Below the pieces are notes generated by a model. The model was not told where the DNA came from. It saw only the letters and a list, made by a program, of their open reading frames with translations, and made no database searches. A stretch of DNA of 64,000 bases from positions 1 to 64,000 of the forward strand of contig NZ_BOML01000043.1 in the NCBI RefSeq assembly GCF_016862175.1. The letters are read 5' to 3'. The DNA is from Paractinoplanes durhamensis (lineage in GTDB: Bacteria; Actinomycetota; Actinomycetes; Mycobacteriales; Micromonosporaceae). Shown here piece by piece: positions 33,927 through 41,731 of the stretch (position 1 is the stretch's first letter; each line of letters opens with the position of its first letter). A program made the translations under genes and the position numbers.

Positions 33927-35075
33927 CTATTTGGCGGTGCCGCCGTCGCTGATCAGCAGCTCCGGGTGGCGGCCGAGGAACTCGGGCAGCTTGTCGGCGG
34001 CGGTCGCGGCGAACAGGTCGGTGGTCGCCTGGGTGACGCCCTCGTTGCCGTTGCCGCCGCCGGCGAACGTGCCGCCGTTCGTCTTGATCGGGATCAGGTC
34101 GGCGGCGGCCAGGCCCTTGAGGCCGAAGATGAAGTCGGTGACCTTCACGCCGTGCGTGTCCATCTTCAGCGACGAACCCGCCGCGGCCAGCACGTCGGCC
34201 ACCTTGGCCGGGTTGGTCATGATGCCGGCGCTGGTCGCCTTCTTCGCCATCGCGCGCAGCAGCTGCTGCTGGTGACGCTGCCGGTCGTAGTCGCCGTTGG
34301 TCGAGTGCCGGATGCGGGAGAACTCCAGCGCCTCCCACGGCTGCATGTTGCGGCAGCCCTTCTTGAACCACAGCGCGTTCTTCGGCGCGGTCTCCGGGTT
34401 GGCGCCCTCGGCGTACTTCACCTTGCCGTCGACGACGATGTAGTGGCTCGACCACGAGTCCTTGTCGACGCACATGTAGACGCCGCCCATGGCCTCCAGG
34501 ATGCCCTTGAAGCCGTCGAAGTCGATCACCATGACGCCGTCGAAGCTGATCCCGGTCAGTTCCTTGATGGTCTTGGTGGCCAGCTTCGCGCCGCCGGCCC
34601 AGCCGCGCCCGTTCATCGACCCGTACGCGTACGCCGCGTTGACCTTCTCGGTGGCTCCGCCGAAGTTCATCGACTTGTCGGCGGGGATGTGCGCGTTCAT
34701 GTCCCGCGGGATCGAGATCATGTACGCCTGGTCGTGCGAGGCGGTGATGTGCAGGATCATGATCGTGTCGGAGCGGGACGTCTCGCCCTTCTCCTCCCAG
34801 CCGGTGCGGGTGTCGAGGCCGAGCATCAGCAGGTTCATCGCGCCGTCCGGGAGCTTGCCGGAGGAGACCGTGCCGGTGGTGTCGTCGAGCACGCTCTCGG
34901 TCGTCTGGATGTTGTTGGTGAGCTTGCCCAGGAAATACCGCGAGCCGATCAGACCGCTGACGCTGACCAGAGCGAGCACGACGCCGAAGGTCAGGACCAT
35001 TTTTGTCCAGATCGGGGCCTTCGACCGCTTCGCCTTTTTGGTCGGCTTACCCTTTGCGGCGGTCTGTCCCGGCAT
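33927..35075 (-). CDS. LytR-CpsA-Psr (LCP) family cell-wall glycopolymer transferase
   Basis: 382 aa from ATG 35075, with AGGAGG upstream. A Lys-rich cytoplasmic tail precedes one membrane helix (about 26-48), with the catalytic domain outside. LCP motifs are MNLLMLGLDTR, RSDTIMILHI, ISIPRDMNAHIP, KVNAAYAYG and FSRIRHSTNGDYDRQRHQQQLL; the conserved Arg and Asp residues bind the lipid pyrophosphate. These enzymes attach teichoic acid-like or arabinogalactan polymers to peptidoglycan. It has its own promoter. Confidence 0.93.
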   Translation of the reverse strand: MPGQTAAKGKPTKKAKRSKAPIWTKMVLTFGVVLALVSVSGLIGSRYFLGKLTNNIQTTESVLDDTTGTVSSGKLPDGAMNLLMLGLDTRTGWEEKGETSRSDTIMILHITASHDQAYMISIPRDMNAHIPADKSMNFGGATEKVNAAYAYGSMNGRGWAGGAKLATKTIKELTGISFDGVMVIDFDGFKGILEAMGGVYMCVDKDSWSSHYIVVDGKVKYAEGANPETAPKNALWFKKGCRNMQPWEALEFSRIRHSTNGDYDRQRHQQQLLRAMAKKATSAGIMTNPAKVADVLAAAGSSLKMDTHGVKVTDFIFGLKGLAAADLIPIKTNGGTFAGGGNGNEGVTQATTDLFAATAADKLPEFLGRHPELLISDGGTAK

Positions 35076-35157
35076 CCGTCGACTCCTCCTGGCACGAGCG
35101 TGTTTCGAGCCTCGTAATGGCGAGACCGCCCGAACCGGGCCCAACACTGCAGGAAAT

Positions 35158-35186
35158 TAAATATAGGTTCACGTTGCAAGAGTCAA
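35158..35186 (-). promoter_or_regulatory. Sigma-70 type promoter for the LCP gene
   Basis: Read on the minus strand: TTGACT (35186-35181), a 17-nt spacer and TATTTA (35163-35158) in an AT-rich patch, about 83 bp before the LCP start codon. Confidence 0.6.
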
Positions 35187-35333
35187 CCCCGTCGTGAAGC
35201 GGAGAATGCTCGCGCGTGACCGATAGTGATATGGCGGCAACTTCACGTCCATCATTGACTCGGTTCTATGGCGGAAGCGAAGATTTCCCAGCCATTACCG
35301 CAATGTTGAAAACGCGACGAAGGACCCCCATCC

Positions 35334-36107
35334 ATGCGCCGTGACCATCCCCGCCGGATCGGCATCGCCACCGGCCTCGCCCTCCTGCTGATTGTGATCC
35401 CCGCTACTCCGGCCTTCGCCGACCCGCCACACAACCTGCCGCAGAACGCGAACGGGTACGAGCAGTCCTTTTCGCCCGCTTATGACTACGACACCGACGG
35501 CTGCTACGCGGTGCCGGCGATCGGGCCGGACGGGACCCTCAACGGCGGCCTCAAAACCACCGGAGCGGTCAACGGCAGCTGCCGCGACCAGTCCGACCTC
35601 GACAACTCCCAGACATACTCCCGATCGAAGTGCAACAACGGCTGGTGCGCGATCATCTACGCCAGCTATTTCGAAAAGGATCAAGCGGTGGCCGGCAGTG
35701 GTCTCGGCGGTCACCGGCACGACTGGGAACACGTCATCTCGTGGGTCGATCAGGCCGCCAACGAGGTGAAATACGTCAGCACCACGCAGCACTCCAGCCA
35801 GGTCACCTACGCCAGTTCCGCGGTGCGATTCGAGGGCACCCACCCGAAGGTCGTCTACCACAAGGACGGGGCGTCGACCCACTTCTTCCGGCTCGCCAAC
35901 AGCAACGACGAGCCGCCGGAGAACCACTACCACAACTGGCGCTACCCGGCGCTCGTCGGCTGGGACGGCTGGCCCACGGTCGAGCTGCGCACCAAGATGG
36001 TGACCGCGGACTTCGGCTCGGCCACCCAGAAGATCAGCGACGGCCGCTTCGAGTCGCTGCTCAACGCGGCGAAGCCGACCGGCATCCCCTTCGACCCGTA
36101 CGCGTAA
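35334..36107 (+). CDS. Secreted Nep1-like (NLP/NPP1) protein
   Basis: 257 aa. A signal peptide with cleavage near ATPAFA (residue 29) is followed by the NPP1 domain. The hallmark heptapeptide GHRHDWE is intact at residues 126-132; its His, Asp and Glu contact the divalent metal needed for lysis in plant-toxic NLPs. Four Cys (57, 83, 100, 105) allow two disulfides, as in the two-disulfide NLP class. NLPs bind plant sphingolipids (GIPCs) and permeabilise dicot membranes, although many are non-toxic. GAAGGA precedes the ATG and a long hairpin follows the stop. Confidence 0.92.
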   Translation: MRRDHPRRIGIATGLALLLIVIPATPAFADPPHNLPQNANGYEQSFSPAYDYDTDGCYAVPAIGPDGTLNGGLKTTGAVNGSCRDQSDLDNSQTYSRSKCNNGWCAIIYASYFEKDQAVAGSGLGGHRHDWEHVISWVDQAANEVKYVSTTQHSSQVTYASSAVRFEGTHPKVVYHKDGASTHFFRLANSNDEPPENHYHNWRYPALVGWDGWPTVELRTKMVTADFGSATQKISDGRFESLLNAAKPTGIPFDPYA

Positions 36108-36112
36108 TTCTT

Positions 36113-36295
36113 CTACCGGCCGCACAGCTCCGGGGGCGCCCTGTTCTCGGAGTGTGCGGCCGGTGCCGCGACCGCGCACAGCCGTTCGACGGCCTCGCCC
36201 GGATCGAGGCGCCAGACGGCGACCGTCCAGTCGCCCTGGCCGGCGATGAGGGTGCGGCTGTCCGCGGTGAAGCGGATCTGCCCCCACTGATCCAC
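36113..36295 (-). pseudogene. C-terminal remnant of a WD40-repeat protein
   Basis: The 60-codon frame encodes QIRFTADSRTLIAGQGDWTVAVWRLDP, which is one complete WD40 blade, then GEAVERLCAVAA, the usual tail after the last blade of large actinobacterial WD40 (often NB-ARC-type) proteins. The upstream part of the gene is absent; the XRE gene lies directly before it. It is therefore a decayed fragment, and its 3' end is folded into the NLP terminator. Confidence 0.6.
36115..36164 (+). terminator. Terminator hairpin after the NLP gene
   Basis: ACCGGCCGCACA (36115-36126) pairs with TGTGCGGCCGGT (36153-36164), with an inner CTCCG/CGGAG stem. It starts 8 bp after the NLP stop. Confidence 0.75.
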
Positions 36296-36311
36296 TGTGC
36301 AGCCGTTCTCT

Positions 36312-36539
36312 TCAATCGGCCGGATGGCAGGTGAACAGGTCGCCCGGCTGGCACTGCAGGGCGTCGCAGAGTGCGGTGAGCGTGCTGAAGCGTACGGCCC
36401 GGGCCCGTCCGTTCTTGAGGATCGAAAGGTTGGCGAGGGTGATGCCGACCCGGTCGGCCAGCTCGGTCAGGGTCATGCCGCGCTCGGCGAGCAGCTTGTC
36501 GATGTGCGCCTCGATGCGATGGGCTTCCTCGGGCGGCAT
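36312..36539 (-). CDS. Small XRE/Cro-type regulator
   Basis: 75 aa. Nearly the whole protein is one helix-turn-helix domain (MTLTELADRVGITLANLSILKNGRARAVRFSTLTALCDALQCQPGDLF), of the YozG type normally paired with DUF2975 proteins. The ATG overlaps the stop of the DUF2975 gene by one base (TGATG), so translation is coupled. It probably binds the TATCGA-rich repeats upstream of the operon. Confidence 0.88.
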   Translation of the reverse strand: MPPEEAHRIEAHIDKLLAERGMTLTELADRVGITLANLSILKNGRARAVRFSTLTALCDALQCQPGDLFTCHPAD

Positions 36540-37123
36540 CACACCACCCCGTCGAGCTCGACCCGCATCGCCTGGCCGCGGCGCACGATCTCGCCGACCG
36601 CGAGCGCGCCGAAGCCGGCCAGCGCCCACGCCGCCGGGGCGGTGAGATCCAGCGTCGCGTACACCCCGCCGGTGTCGGCGCCGGCGCTGAGGGCGAAGTC
36701 GCCCAGGAACTCCGTCACCCAGACGATCGGCCCGGCGGCGACCAGCAGGAGACCGAGCCGCCGCAGGCGCCGCGCGACGTCGACCGTGAACGGATCGCCC
36801 CGGCGGGCCTGCCCGGTCAGCCGCCAGAGCAGCACCAGCGCCAGCGTGAGCAGGGCATACCCCGGCAGCGTGGACAGCAGCTCCCAGCCGCGCTGGGCCG
36901 CGGTCGGATCGTCCAGCCGAAGCGGGATCCCGTCGGCCGCACTGACTCCGGCCGGCAGGGCGGGCAGTGCCAGGGCGGACCCGGCGACGGTGACCTCCAC
37001 CGGCCGCCCGGCGAGGACGGCGACGGTGCTCACGGCGGTGCCGATGCCGCTCAGAACAACCGCGATACCGAGCAGCCGACGCAACTCGTCCAGCCAGTCG
37101 GGCCGGCGCAGAGATTCCAGCAT
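36539..37123 (-). CDS. DUF2975 membrane protein
   Basis: 194 aa from ATG 37123, with AAGGAG 8 nt upstream. Four membrane helices: about 15-40, 85-105, 130-150 and 165-185. The loop between helices 2 and 3 has the family pattern GDPFTVDVARRLRRLG. DUF2975 proteins occur in two-gene units with a YozG-type XRE regulator, as here; the function is unknown. Confidence 0.85.
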   Translation of the reverse strand: MLESLRRPDWLDELRRLLGIAVVLSGIGTAVSTVAVLAGRPVEVTVAGSALALPALPAGVSAADGIPLRLDDPTAAQRGWELLSTLPGYALLTLALVLLWRLTGQARRGDPFTVDVARRLRRLGLLLVAAGPIVWVTEFLGDFALSAGADTGGVYATLDLTAPAAWALAGFGALAVGEIVRRGQAMRVELDGVV

Positions 37124-37135
37124 GACCAAGCTCCT

Positions 37136-37165
37136 TATCGAAAGTCGATACATCGATTATCGATA
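37136..37165. promoter_or_regulatory. TATCGA inverted repeats upstream of DUF2975-XRE operon
   Basis: TATCGAAAGTCGATA followed at once by CATCGATTATCGATAA forms two adjacent palindromic elements in an otherwise GC-rich region, directly before the ribosome binding site. Confidence 0.55.
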
Positions 37166-37274
37166 ACGTAGCCCGCGTCGTCAACCCGGCCCAACCCGAG
37201 GCGGAGGAGACTGCGTTGGTCCAGTCAGGAGGGTCCGATGATCGGTACGGGGGATTCCGGGAGTTTGCCGCCGC

Positions 37275-38414
37275 TCAGTGTCGGGGTATCGGTTGGTCCT
37301 CCCGGTCGAGCCAGATGAGTTGACGGCCATCGTCGTAAGCGGTCAGCCCGAATCGGGATCGCTCGGGGCGTCCACGGCCGTTCCACCAGTGCCACGTGTC
37401 AGCGACATCGGGCCACAGCAGCCGTGGCCCGCCGTACAGGACGGTTGATCCGTTGCCGGTATCGGGGCTGATCTCTGCCCAGGACGTGTCATCCTCGGTG
37501 ACCAGGAAGATCCCTTCGCCGCCGTCTCGGATCGCGTGCCCGACCGCGCCGAGGCCGGGCACCGCGAGTTGCAGGGCGAAGCGGAAGTCCTCGTCATCAA
37601 ACGCGGCGAGCGGGATGTTCGTCGTGCCGGTCTTCGGTTCGGTGAAGTCGTACACCGCGCCGAACCCGCCGCCGTTACGCAGCGGGTTGTCAGCCTTGGC
37701 GCGCATCCACATGAAGTGTCCGGACGAGGTGAGGAATCGGCCGGCGACCGAGTGCGGGGTGCTCTTGCGAGCAACCACCAGGCTGGAGCCCAGTTCGCCC
37801 CGGACGTCGGCCACGATCAGCCCACCGGTCGTCAGTTGGGTGATCCACGCCAGGGGGATCTCCGGTACTCCACAGGTAGCGATGATTCGGTCATAGGGTG
37901 CGTGCTCGACGACGCCCTCCGCGCCGTCCCCGGCGCTCAGGCGCGGCCGGTACCCCAGGCCCGCGAGTCGTTCCCGGGCGGTCTCGACCAGCGCGGGATC
38001 AATGTCGATGCTGGTCACGTCGGTGTCACCGAGCCGATGACTCAGTAACGCCACGTTGTATCCGGTGCCCGTGCCGATCTCCAACACCCGATGTCCGCCG
38101 GCCACGTCGAGCAGACCCAGCATCCGGGCCATCAGACTCGGCCGGGTCGAAGAGCTGGTGGGCCAGGTCAGATCGGTTCCGGGCGCGGTCATGAGCTGCG
38201 TCGTCAACGAGGTGTCGGAGTACACCGACGCGAGCCACCGATCATGCTGAGCCGCATCGTCCGCACTGACCCGCTCGTCATCGTCGGTAAAGAACTCCGG
38301 CACGAATACGTGCCGAGGCACCTGCTCGAACGGCGGGCGCCAGCCGGGCGCCAGCACTCCCGCATGGGCCAGCTCTGTCACCAGCGCGGCAGCGTACGGC
38401 TGCCAGACGATCAT
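37275..38414 (-). CDS. PIMT-like O-methyltransferase of an ATP-grasp RiPP cluster (aspartimide-forming type)
   Basis: 379 aa from ATG 38414, overlapping the ATP-grasp stop (ATGA). The N-terminal two thirds resemble protein-L-isoaspartate O-methyltransferase; SAM motif I is VLEIGTGTGYNVALL (about residues 108-122). The substrate loop carries WPTSSSTRPSLMA, where house-keeping PIMTs have a different sequence. A C-terminal extension of about 150 residues, rich in Trp near the end, is typical of the RiPP-linked branch. In fuscimiditide and amycolimiditide such enzymes methylate one Asp of the esterified peptide, which then closes to an aspartimide. The same role is inferred here, with Asp74 of the precursor as target. 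Confidence 0.88.
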   Translation of the reverse strand: MIVWQPYAAALVTELAHAGVLAPGWRPPFEQVPRHVFVPEFFTDDDERVSADDAAQHDRWLASVYSDTSLTTQLMTAPGTDLTWPTSSSTRPSLMARMLGLLDVAGGHRVLEIGTGTGYNVALLSHRLGDTDVTSIDIDPALVETARERLAGLGYRPRLSAGDGAEGVVEHAPYDRIIATCGVPEIPLAWITQLTTGGLIVADVRGELGSSLVVARKSTPHSVAGRFLTSSGHFMWMRAKADNPLRNGGGFGAVYDFTEPKTGTTNIPLAAFDDEDFRFALQLAVPGLGAVGHAIRDGGEGIFLVTEDDTSWAEISPDTGNGSTVLYGGPRLLWPDVADTWHWWNGRGRPERSRFGLTAYDDGRQLIWLDREDQPIPRH

Positions 38415-39382
38415 CGGTCGCGTCCTTCCGTGAGCAGGTCCGCCAGCGCGGCCGCGATCGGCACGCCCGTCTCGTGTTCCAGCCACAGCCATTGACCCGC
38501 CGGGTTGCATTCCAGCATCACCCAATCACCGTCCGGGGTGATAACGAAGTCGAACGCGCCGTAGTTCAGCCCCAGGGCGTCCAGGAACCTGCCGACGCCG
38601 TCGGTCACGGCCTCGGGGACTTTGATTCGCTCATAGGTCAGCGCGTCGTAGTCCGACCGCCAATCGATCCGGCCCGCCTCCGAGGCCGACCGGATGACCA
38701 CGCCGAGCGGGATCCGGCCGACCACCGTCACCCGTGCCTCGTATGCCTTGGGCACGAATTCTTGGATCAGGTGCGCGGTCGCGGCGAATGCTGCCGGTTC
38801 GATCGTCGCCGGGTCGATGACCGTCGTGTACGTCGTGCGCATCTCGTCGTTCTCGCTGAACACCAGCGAGGACAACTGCTTGCACACCACCGGTCCGCCG
38901 ATCTTGTTCCCGAAGTCGATCACCTCCTGATGCAGGTTGGTAAGCAACGTCGCGGGGGTGCGCAGGCCGCAGGCGGCGGCGGTCGCCAATTGCAGCGGCT
39001 TGTACTCCGCCGCCGCCTGCCGGATCGGCTCGTTCACCCACAGCACGTCAAGTGCCGCGAGCAGCCCGCCAAACCCGTGCCGTGCTTCGACCGCCGCGAA
39101 CACCTCGTCAGCCGCAGACATCCCCGCAGGTAGCCGGAATCGGGTCGGCCGGCGAAAGTACACCGAACGCACATCATCAAGATCAACGCTGGTGTCATCG
39201 GTCGCCAGCCGACCCGTCCAACCGCCGTCCGCCGTGGTCGCGCTCATCCGTAGCGCGGTCGGGAAGTCGCCGGTGTCCATCCGGGCCACGCGGGTGTCCC
39301 GCCGCGCCAACTCGGCTGTCACCGCGTCGGCGGTCGAATCCTCGGCGCAGGTCAGGATGAGTACGGTGTCCGAGGTGTTCAC
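38411..39382 (-). CDS. ATP-grasp peptide ligase of a graspetide cluster
   Basis: 323 aa from GTG 39382, 9 nt after the precursor stop. The N-terminal 110 residues form the pre-ATP-grasp domain (VLILTCAEDSTADAV, then SVYFRRPTRFRLP). The ATP-grasp fold is seen in GGPVVCKQLSS, LIQEFVPKAYEARVTVVG and the metal-binding end DFVITPDGDWVMLECNPAGQW. Graspetide ligases phosphorylate Asp/Glu side chains and join them to Thr/Ser hydroxyls or Lys amines. With a Thr/Asp core and no core Lys pairing pattern, esters are expected. It is co-translated with the methyltransferase. Confidence 0.92.
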   Translation of the reverse strand: MNTSDTVLILTCAEDSTADAVTAELARRDTRVARMDTGDFPTALRMSATTADGGWTGRLATDDTSVDLDDVRSVYFRRPTRFRLPAGMSAADEVFAAVEARHGFGGLLAALDVLWVNEPIRQAAAEYKPLQLATAAACGLRTPATLLTNLHQEVIDFGNKIGGPVVCKQLSSLVFSENDEMRTTYTTVIDPATIEPAAFAATAHLIQEFVPKAYEARVTVVGRIPLGVVIRSASEAGRIDWRSDYDALTYERIKVPEAVTDGVGRFLDALGLNYGAFDFVITPDGDWVMLECNPAGQWLWLEHETGVPIAAALADLLTEGRDR

Positions 39383-39391
39383 GGCCCGCCC

Positions 39392-39661
39392 CTAGCTGTC
39401 CTGGCCGGTGTCCGATTGGGAATCGTTCACGACTTTCCCGTCGTCGGAGCGCTGCGTCGGGATCGACGTCGCCGGCCTGGTGCTGGTCGTGTTGTGCTTG
39501 CCGGTCAGCGGCATCGGCACCGCGAGGGTGGCTGAGTAGGGGCGCAGCACACCGGGGGTGTTCTGCATCGGGTACGAGACTCCGCCGGGCTCGCTCAACG
39601 GCAGCAACGCCGTAGACGAGAACAGCGGGGCGACTACCGTCGCCGGACGCGAAGGTTGCAT
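39392..39661 (-). CDS. Graspetide precursor peptide (ATP-grasp target RiPP)
   Basis: 89 aa with GGAG 8 nt before ATG 39661. The leader (about 1-55) has the VLRPYSATLAVPM and TGKH motifs seen in actinobacterial ATP-grasp target precursors. The core region after His56 is Thr-rich, then Asp-rich: Thr58, Thr59, Thr61, Thr65, Thr69 and Asp73, Asp74, Asp80, Asp84, Asp88. Thr61/65/69 and Asp80/84/88 are both spaced by four and are mirror-placed about the Asp74-Gly75 bond. This suggests nested esters 69-80, 65-84 and 61-88, with an aspartimide at the apex. The exact leader cleavage site cannot be read from sequence. Confidence 0.88.
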   Translation of the reverse strand: MQPSRPATVVAPLFSSTALLPLSEPGGVSYPMQNTPGVLRPYSATLAVPMPLTGKHNTTSTRPATSIPTQRSDDGKVVNDSQSDTGQDS

Positions 39662-39995
39662 TGTCGGACTCCTCTCTCACCGCCATCTTGAGGCGGCCAG
39701 CGGAACGGACACGGCAGCTTGTAGGCGTCAGCCGCGTCGCGGGGGTATGCCGTCATCGTGTCAGTGTGTAGCTGGAGCGCCACTTTCGGTAGCGCATAGG
39801 GTGAGCTCGCACCGCGGCGTACTGCGAAAGTTGCGGGTTGTTGCACGAGGTCGAACCGAGCTTTCCAGTGCCCATGAGCGCGTATCAACCGAGTGCGCTC
39901 GTAGCGGGCCGCGGCGGAGTCATGCAGGCGGCGCTGGCCGGCGCGGGTGTGCCGTCATCACTCGCGGTAGGCCGCGTCGACGACGCGCATCTGCG
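39662..39995. other. Intergenic region upstream of the graspetide operon
   Basis: These 334 bp must hold the promoter of the RiPP operon. I see no convincing -35/-10 pair, no clear palindrome and no credible gene. A 61-codon plus-strand frame (39838-40023) and an 84-codon minus-strand frame (39634-39888) are open but have no ribosome binding site or recognisable sequence. Confidence 0.5.
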
Positions 39996-40184
39996 CTATG
40001 AGGCCCGGACCTTGTCGCAATAGGGCGCGAGCCACGCGAGATCGTCGGCCTCGCCGGCGGCCCACTTCGCCATCCTCGGCAGCTCGGATTCCGTGCCGTA
40101 CGAGTCCCGCAGCTCCAGATGCAGCGACTCACGGCCGAAGCGGTGGATCCTGGCCTGGAACTCGGGCAGCGTCAGACGCGCCAT
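39996..40184 (-). pseudogene. Truncated DUF6879-like protein
   Basis: 62 codons: the N-terminal part (LTLPEFQARIHRFGRESLHLELRDSYG and WAAGEADDLAWL) matches the start of DUF6879-type proteins, normally about 170 aa. A stop codon follows CDKVRAS where the family usually continues into an RVRVVSEP-like strand. A short MRVVDAAYRE in a shifted frame just after the stop may be the remains of that strand. It could be a small functional gene, but truncation is more likely. Confidence 0.5.
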
Positions 40185-40240
40185 CGTCCTCCAGCCGTCA
40201 AAGGTTGCGCAGTTCATCCCATCGCGTGGTGCGTTTGCCG

Positions 40241-40672
40241 TCAACCGCAGCCCTCTGGTGCAGCATCTGTCCGGAGGCTGCGCCACCAGTCGAGGTCGAT
40301 CGTCAGGTCGCCGCTGAACAGGGCCTGTTCGAAGGCGTCGGGGTCGACCGGGTCGGGGGTGGTGGTGGCTGCCAGCGAGACGACCTCGGGTGGCAGGCGG
40401 ACGTGGTGGGTCTCCACGTAGTGGGCCAGGCCGTCGGGCCACACGAAGTGGTGGCCGTCTGTTCGCTCGGTCGAACCGTTGGGGAGTCCGCACAAGCGGC
40501 AGGTTGATGTGCCCGCTGCGGCTACGAAGATCGTTCCGGAGCGCAGATACGCCGCCACCGACTGCTCGGTGGCGGCGTCTTGTTCGGTGGCGACGAAGGC
40601 TCGGACGTCGGGGAAATCGGTCGGCTCCTCGGGGCCGGACCAGTAACCGATCAGGCGGAGCGTGCTCGTCAT
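40241..40672 (-). CDS. Hypothetical protein at the end of the nar operon
   Basis: 143 aa, starting 7 nt after the cupin stop on the same strand. It contains CRLCGLP and, 20 residues on, DGHHFVWPDGLAHYVETHH. The Cys-x-x-Cys plus His cluster could bind a metal. The C-terminus is Trp/Asp-rich (DLTIDLDWWRSLR). No family was recognised. Its tight position suggests co-transcription with the nitrate reductase genes. Confidence 0.65.
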   Translation of the reverse strand: MTSTLRLIGYWSGPEEPTDFPDVRAFVATEQDAATEQSVAAYLRSGTIFVAAAGTSTCRLCGLPNGSTERTDGHHFVWPDGLAHYVETHHVRLPPEVVSLAATTTPDPVDPDAFEQALFSGDLTIDLDWWRSLRTDAAPEGCG

Positions 40673-40679
40673 CGGTGCA

Positions 40680-41012
40680 TTATGCGACCAGCTTGGCCAC
40701 CGTCAGCAGGAGCACCGTGTTCTCCAGGGCCAGCAGGGCGTGCCGGGCGTCCGGGATGATCAGGAGCTCGCCGGCCTTGACGTCGGTGTGGTCGGGGCCG
40801 GTTATCAGGCGTACCTCGCCCAGCAGGACCTGGAGGGTCGCCTCGCCGGGGTTCTCGTGTTCGTCCAGGCGGCGGCCGTCGAGCAGGGCTATCGCGGTCT
40901 GGCGTAGGACCTTGTTGTGGCCGCCCTGCAGGGTTTCGGCGGCTCGGCCGGCCGGGGCCTCGCGGGCGGTGGCCAGCAGGCGGGTGGCCAACTCGGTGAG
41001 TGAGGTCTTCAT
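40680..41012 (-). CDS. Small cupin-domain protein
   Basis: 110 aa from ATG 41012, overlapping the narI stop (ATGA). The cupin pattern is seen in LDEHENPGEATLQVLLGEV and DVKAGELLIIPDARHALLALENTVLLLTV; His residues at the usual metal positions are present (DEH and ARH). It is cytoplasmic. A single-domain cupin coupled to narI may sense or detoxify a product of nitrate respiration, but this is inferred from position only. Confidence 0.8.
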   Translation of the reverse strand: MKTSLTELATRLLATAREAPAGRAAETLQGGHNKVLRQTAIALLDGRRLDEHENPGEATLQVLLGEVRLITGPDHTDVKAGELLIIPDARHALLALENTVLLLTVAKLVA

Positions 41013-41731
41013 GGCACTCGTTCCCAGCCGGGCTTGACCGGGCGGGAGCCCAGCTGCCGGTCGCGGCTTCGGTAGACGATGTAGGGGCGGGTCAGGTAGC
41101 CCAGCGGGGCCGAGAACACGTGCACCAAGCGGCTGAACGGCCAGAAGGCGAACAGGATCCAGGCCGCGATGACGTGCAGGCGGAAACCGATGGGGGCCGC
41201 CTCGATCAGGGTGCGGTCGGGCTGGAAGTAGAAGATCGAGCGGAACCACGGTGACACGGTCAGGCGGTAGTCGTGCGGGTGGCCGGTCACGTTGCCCAGG
41301 ACCGTGGTGCCCAGGCCGAGGACGATGACGCCGATCAGCAGGACGTACATGATCTTGTCGTTCACCGTGGTGGCCGAGAAGACCGGGCCGACCGTGCGGC
41401 GGCGGTAGATCAGGATGGCGGCGCCGCCCAGGGTGCAGATGCCGGCGACGGTGCCGAGGCTGAACGCGACCGCGTGGTAGGCGCCCTCGCTGATCCCGAC
41501 CGCCTCCGTCCACGACTCGGGGATCAGCAGGCCGCCGACGTGGCCGAGTGCGACCAGCAGGATGCCGAAGTGGAACATCGGGCTGCCGATCCGCAGCAGG
41601 CGCCGTTCGTAGAGCTGGGACGAGCGGGTGGTCCAGCCGAACTTGTCGTAGCGGTAGCGCCAGACGTGGCCGAGAACGAAAATCGCCAGGCAGACATAGG
41701 GGAGTACGACGAACAGAAGCGTCCCGGTCAC
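41009..41731 (-). CDS. narI: Respiratory nitrate reductase gamma subunit
   Basis: 240 aa from GTG 41731, overlapping the narJ stop (GTGA). Five membrane helices. The heme-binding His residues are in FVLGHVW and FHFGILLVALGHVGG and in FRLHVIAAW, as in diheme cytochrome b NarI. It oxidises menaquinol and passes electrons to NarH. Length matches the family. Confidence 0.93.
   Translation of the reverse strand: MTGTLLFVVLPYVCLAIFVLGHVWRYRYDKFGWTTRSSQLYERRLLRIGSPMFHFGILLVALGHVGGLLIPESWTEAVGISEGAYHAVAFSLGTVAGICTLGGAAILIYRRRTVGPVFSATTVNDKIMYVLLIGVIVLGLGTTVLGNVTGHPHDYRLTVSPWFRSIFYFQPDRTLIEAAPIGFRLHVIAAWILFAFWPFSRLVHVFSAPLGYLTRPYIVYRSRDRQLGSRPVKPGWERVP

Noticed and set aside
37275..38414. House-keeping protein-repair PIMT
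   Set aside because: It has a long C-terminal extension and an unusual substrate loop, and it is translationally coupled to an ATP-grasp ligase downstream of a RiPP precursor.
39838..40023. 61-codon plus-strand gene upstream of the graspetide operon
   Set aside because: It has no ribosome binding site and no recognisable sequence, and it runs over the end of the DUF6879-like fragment.
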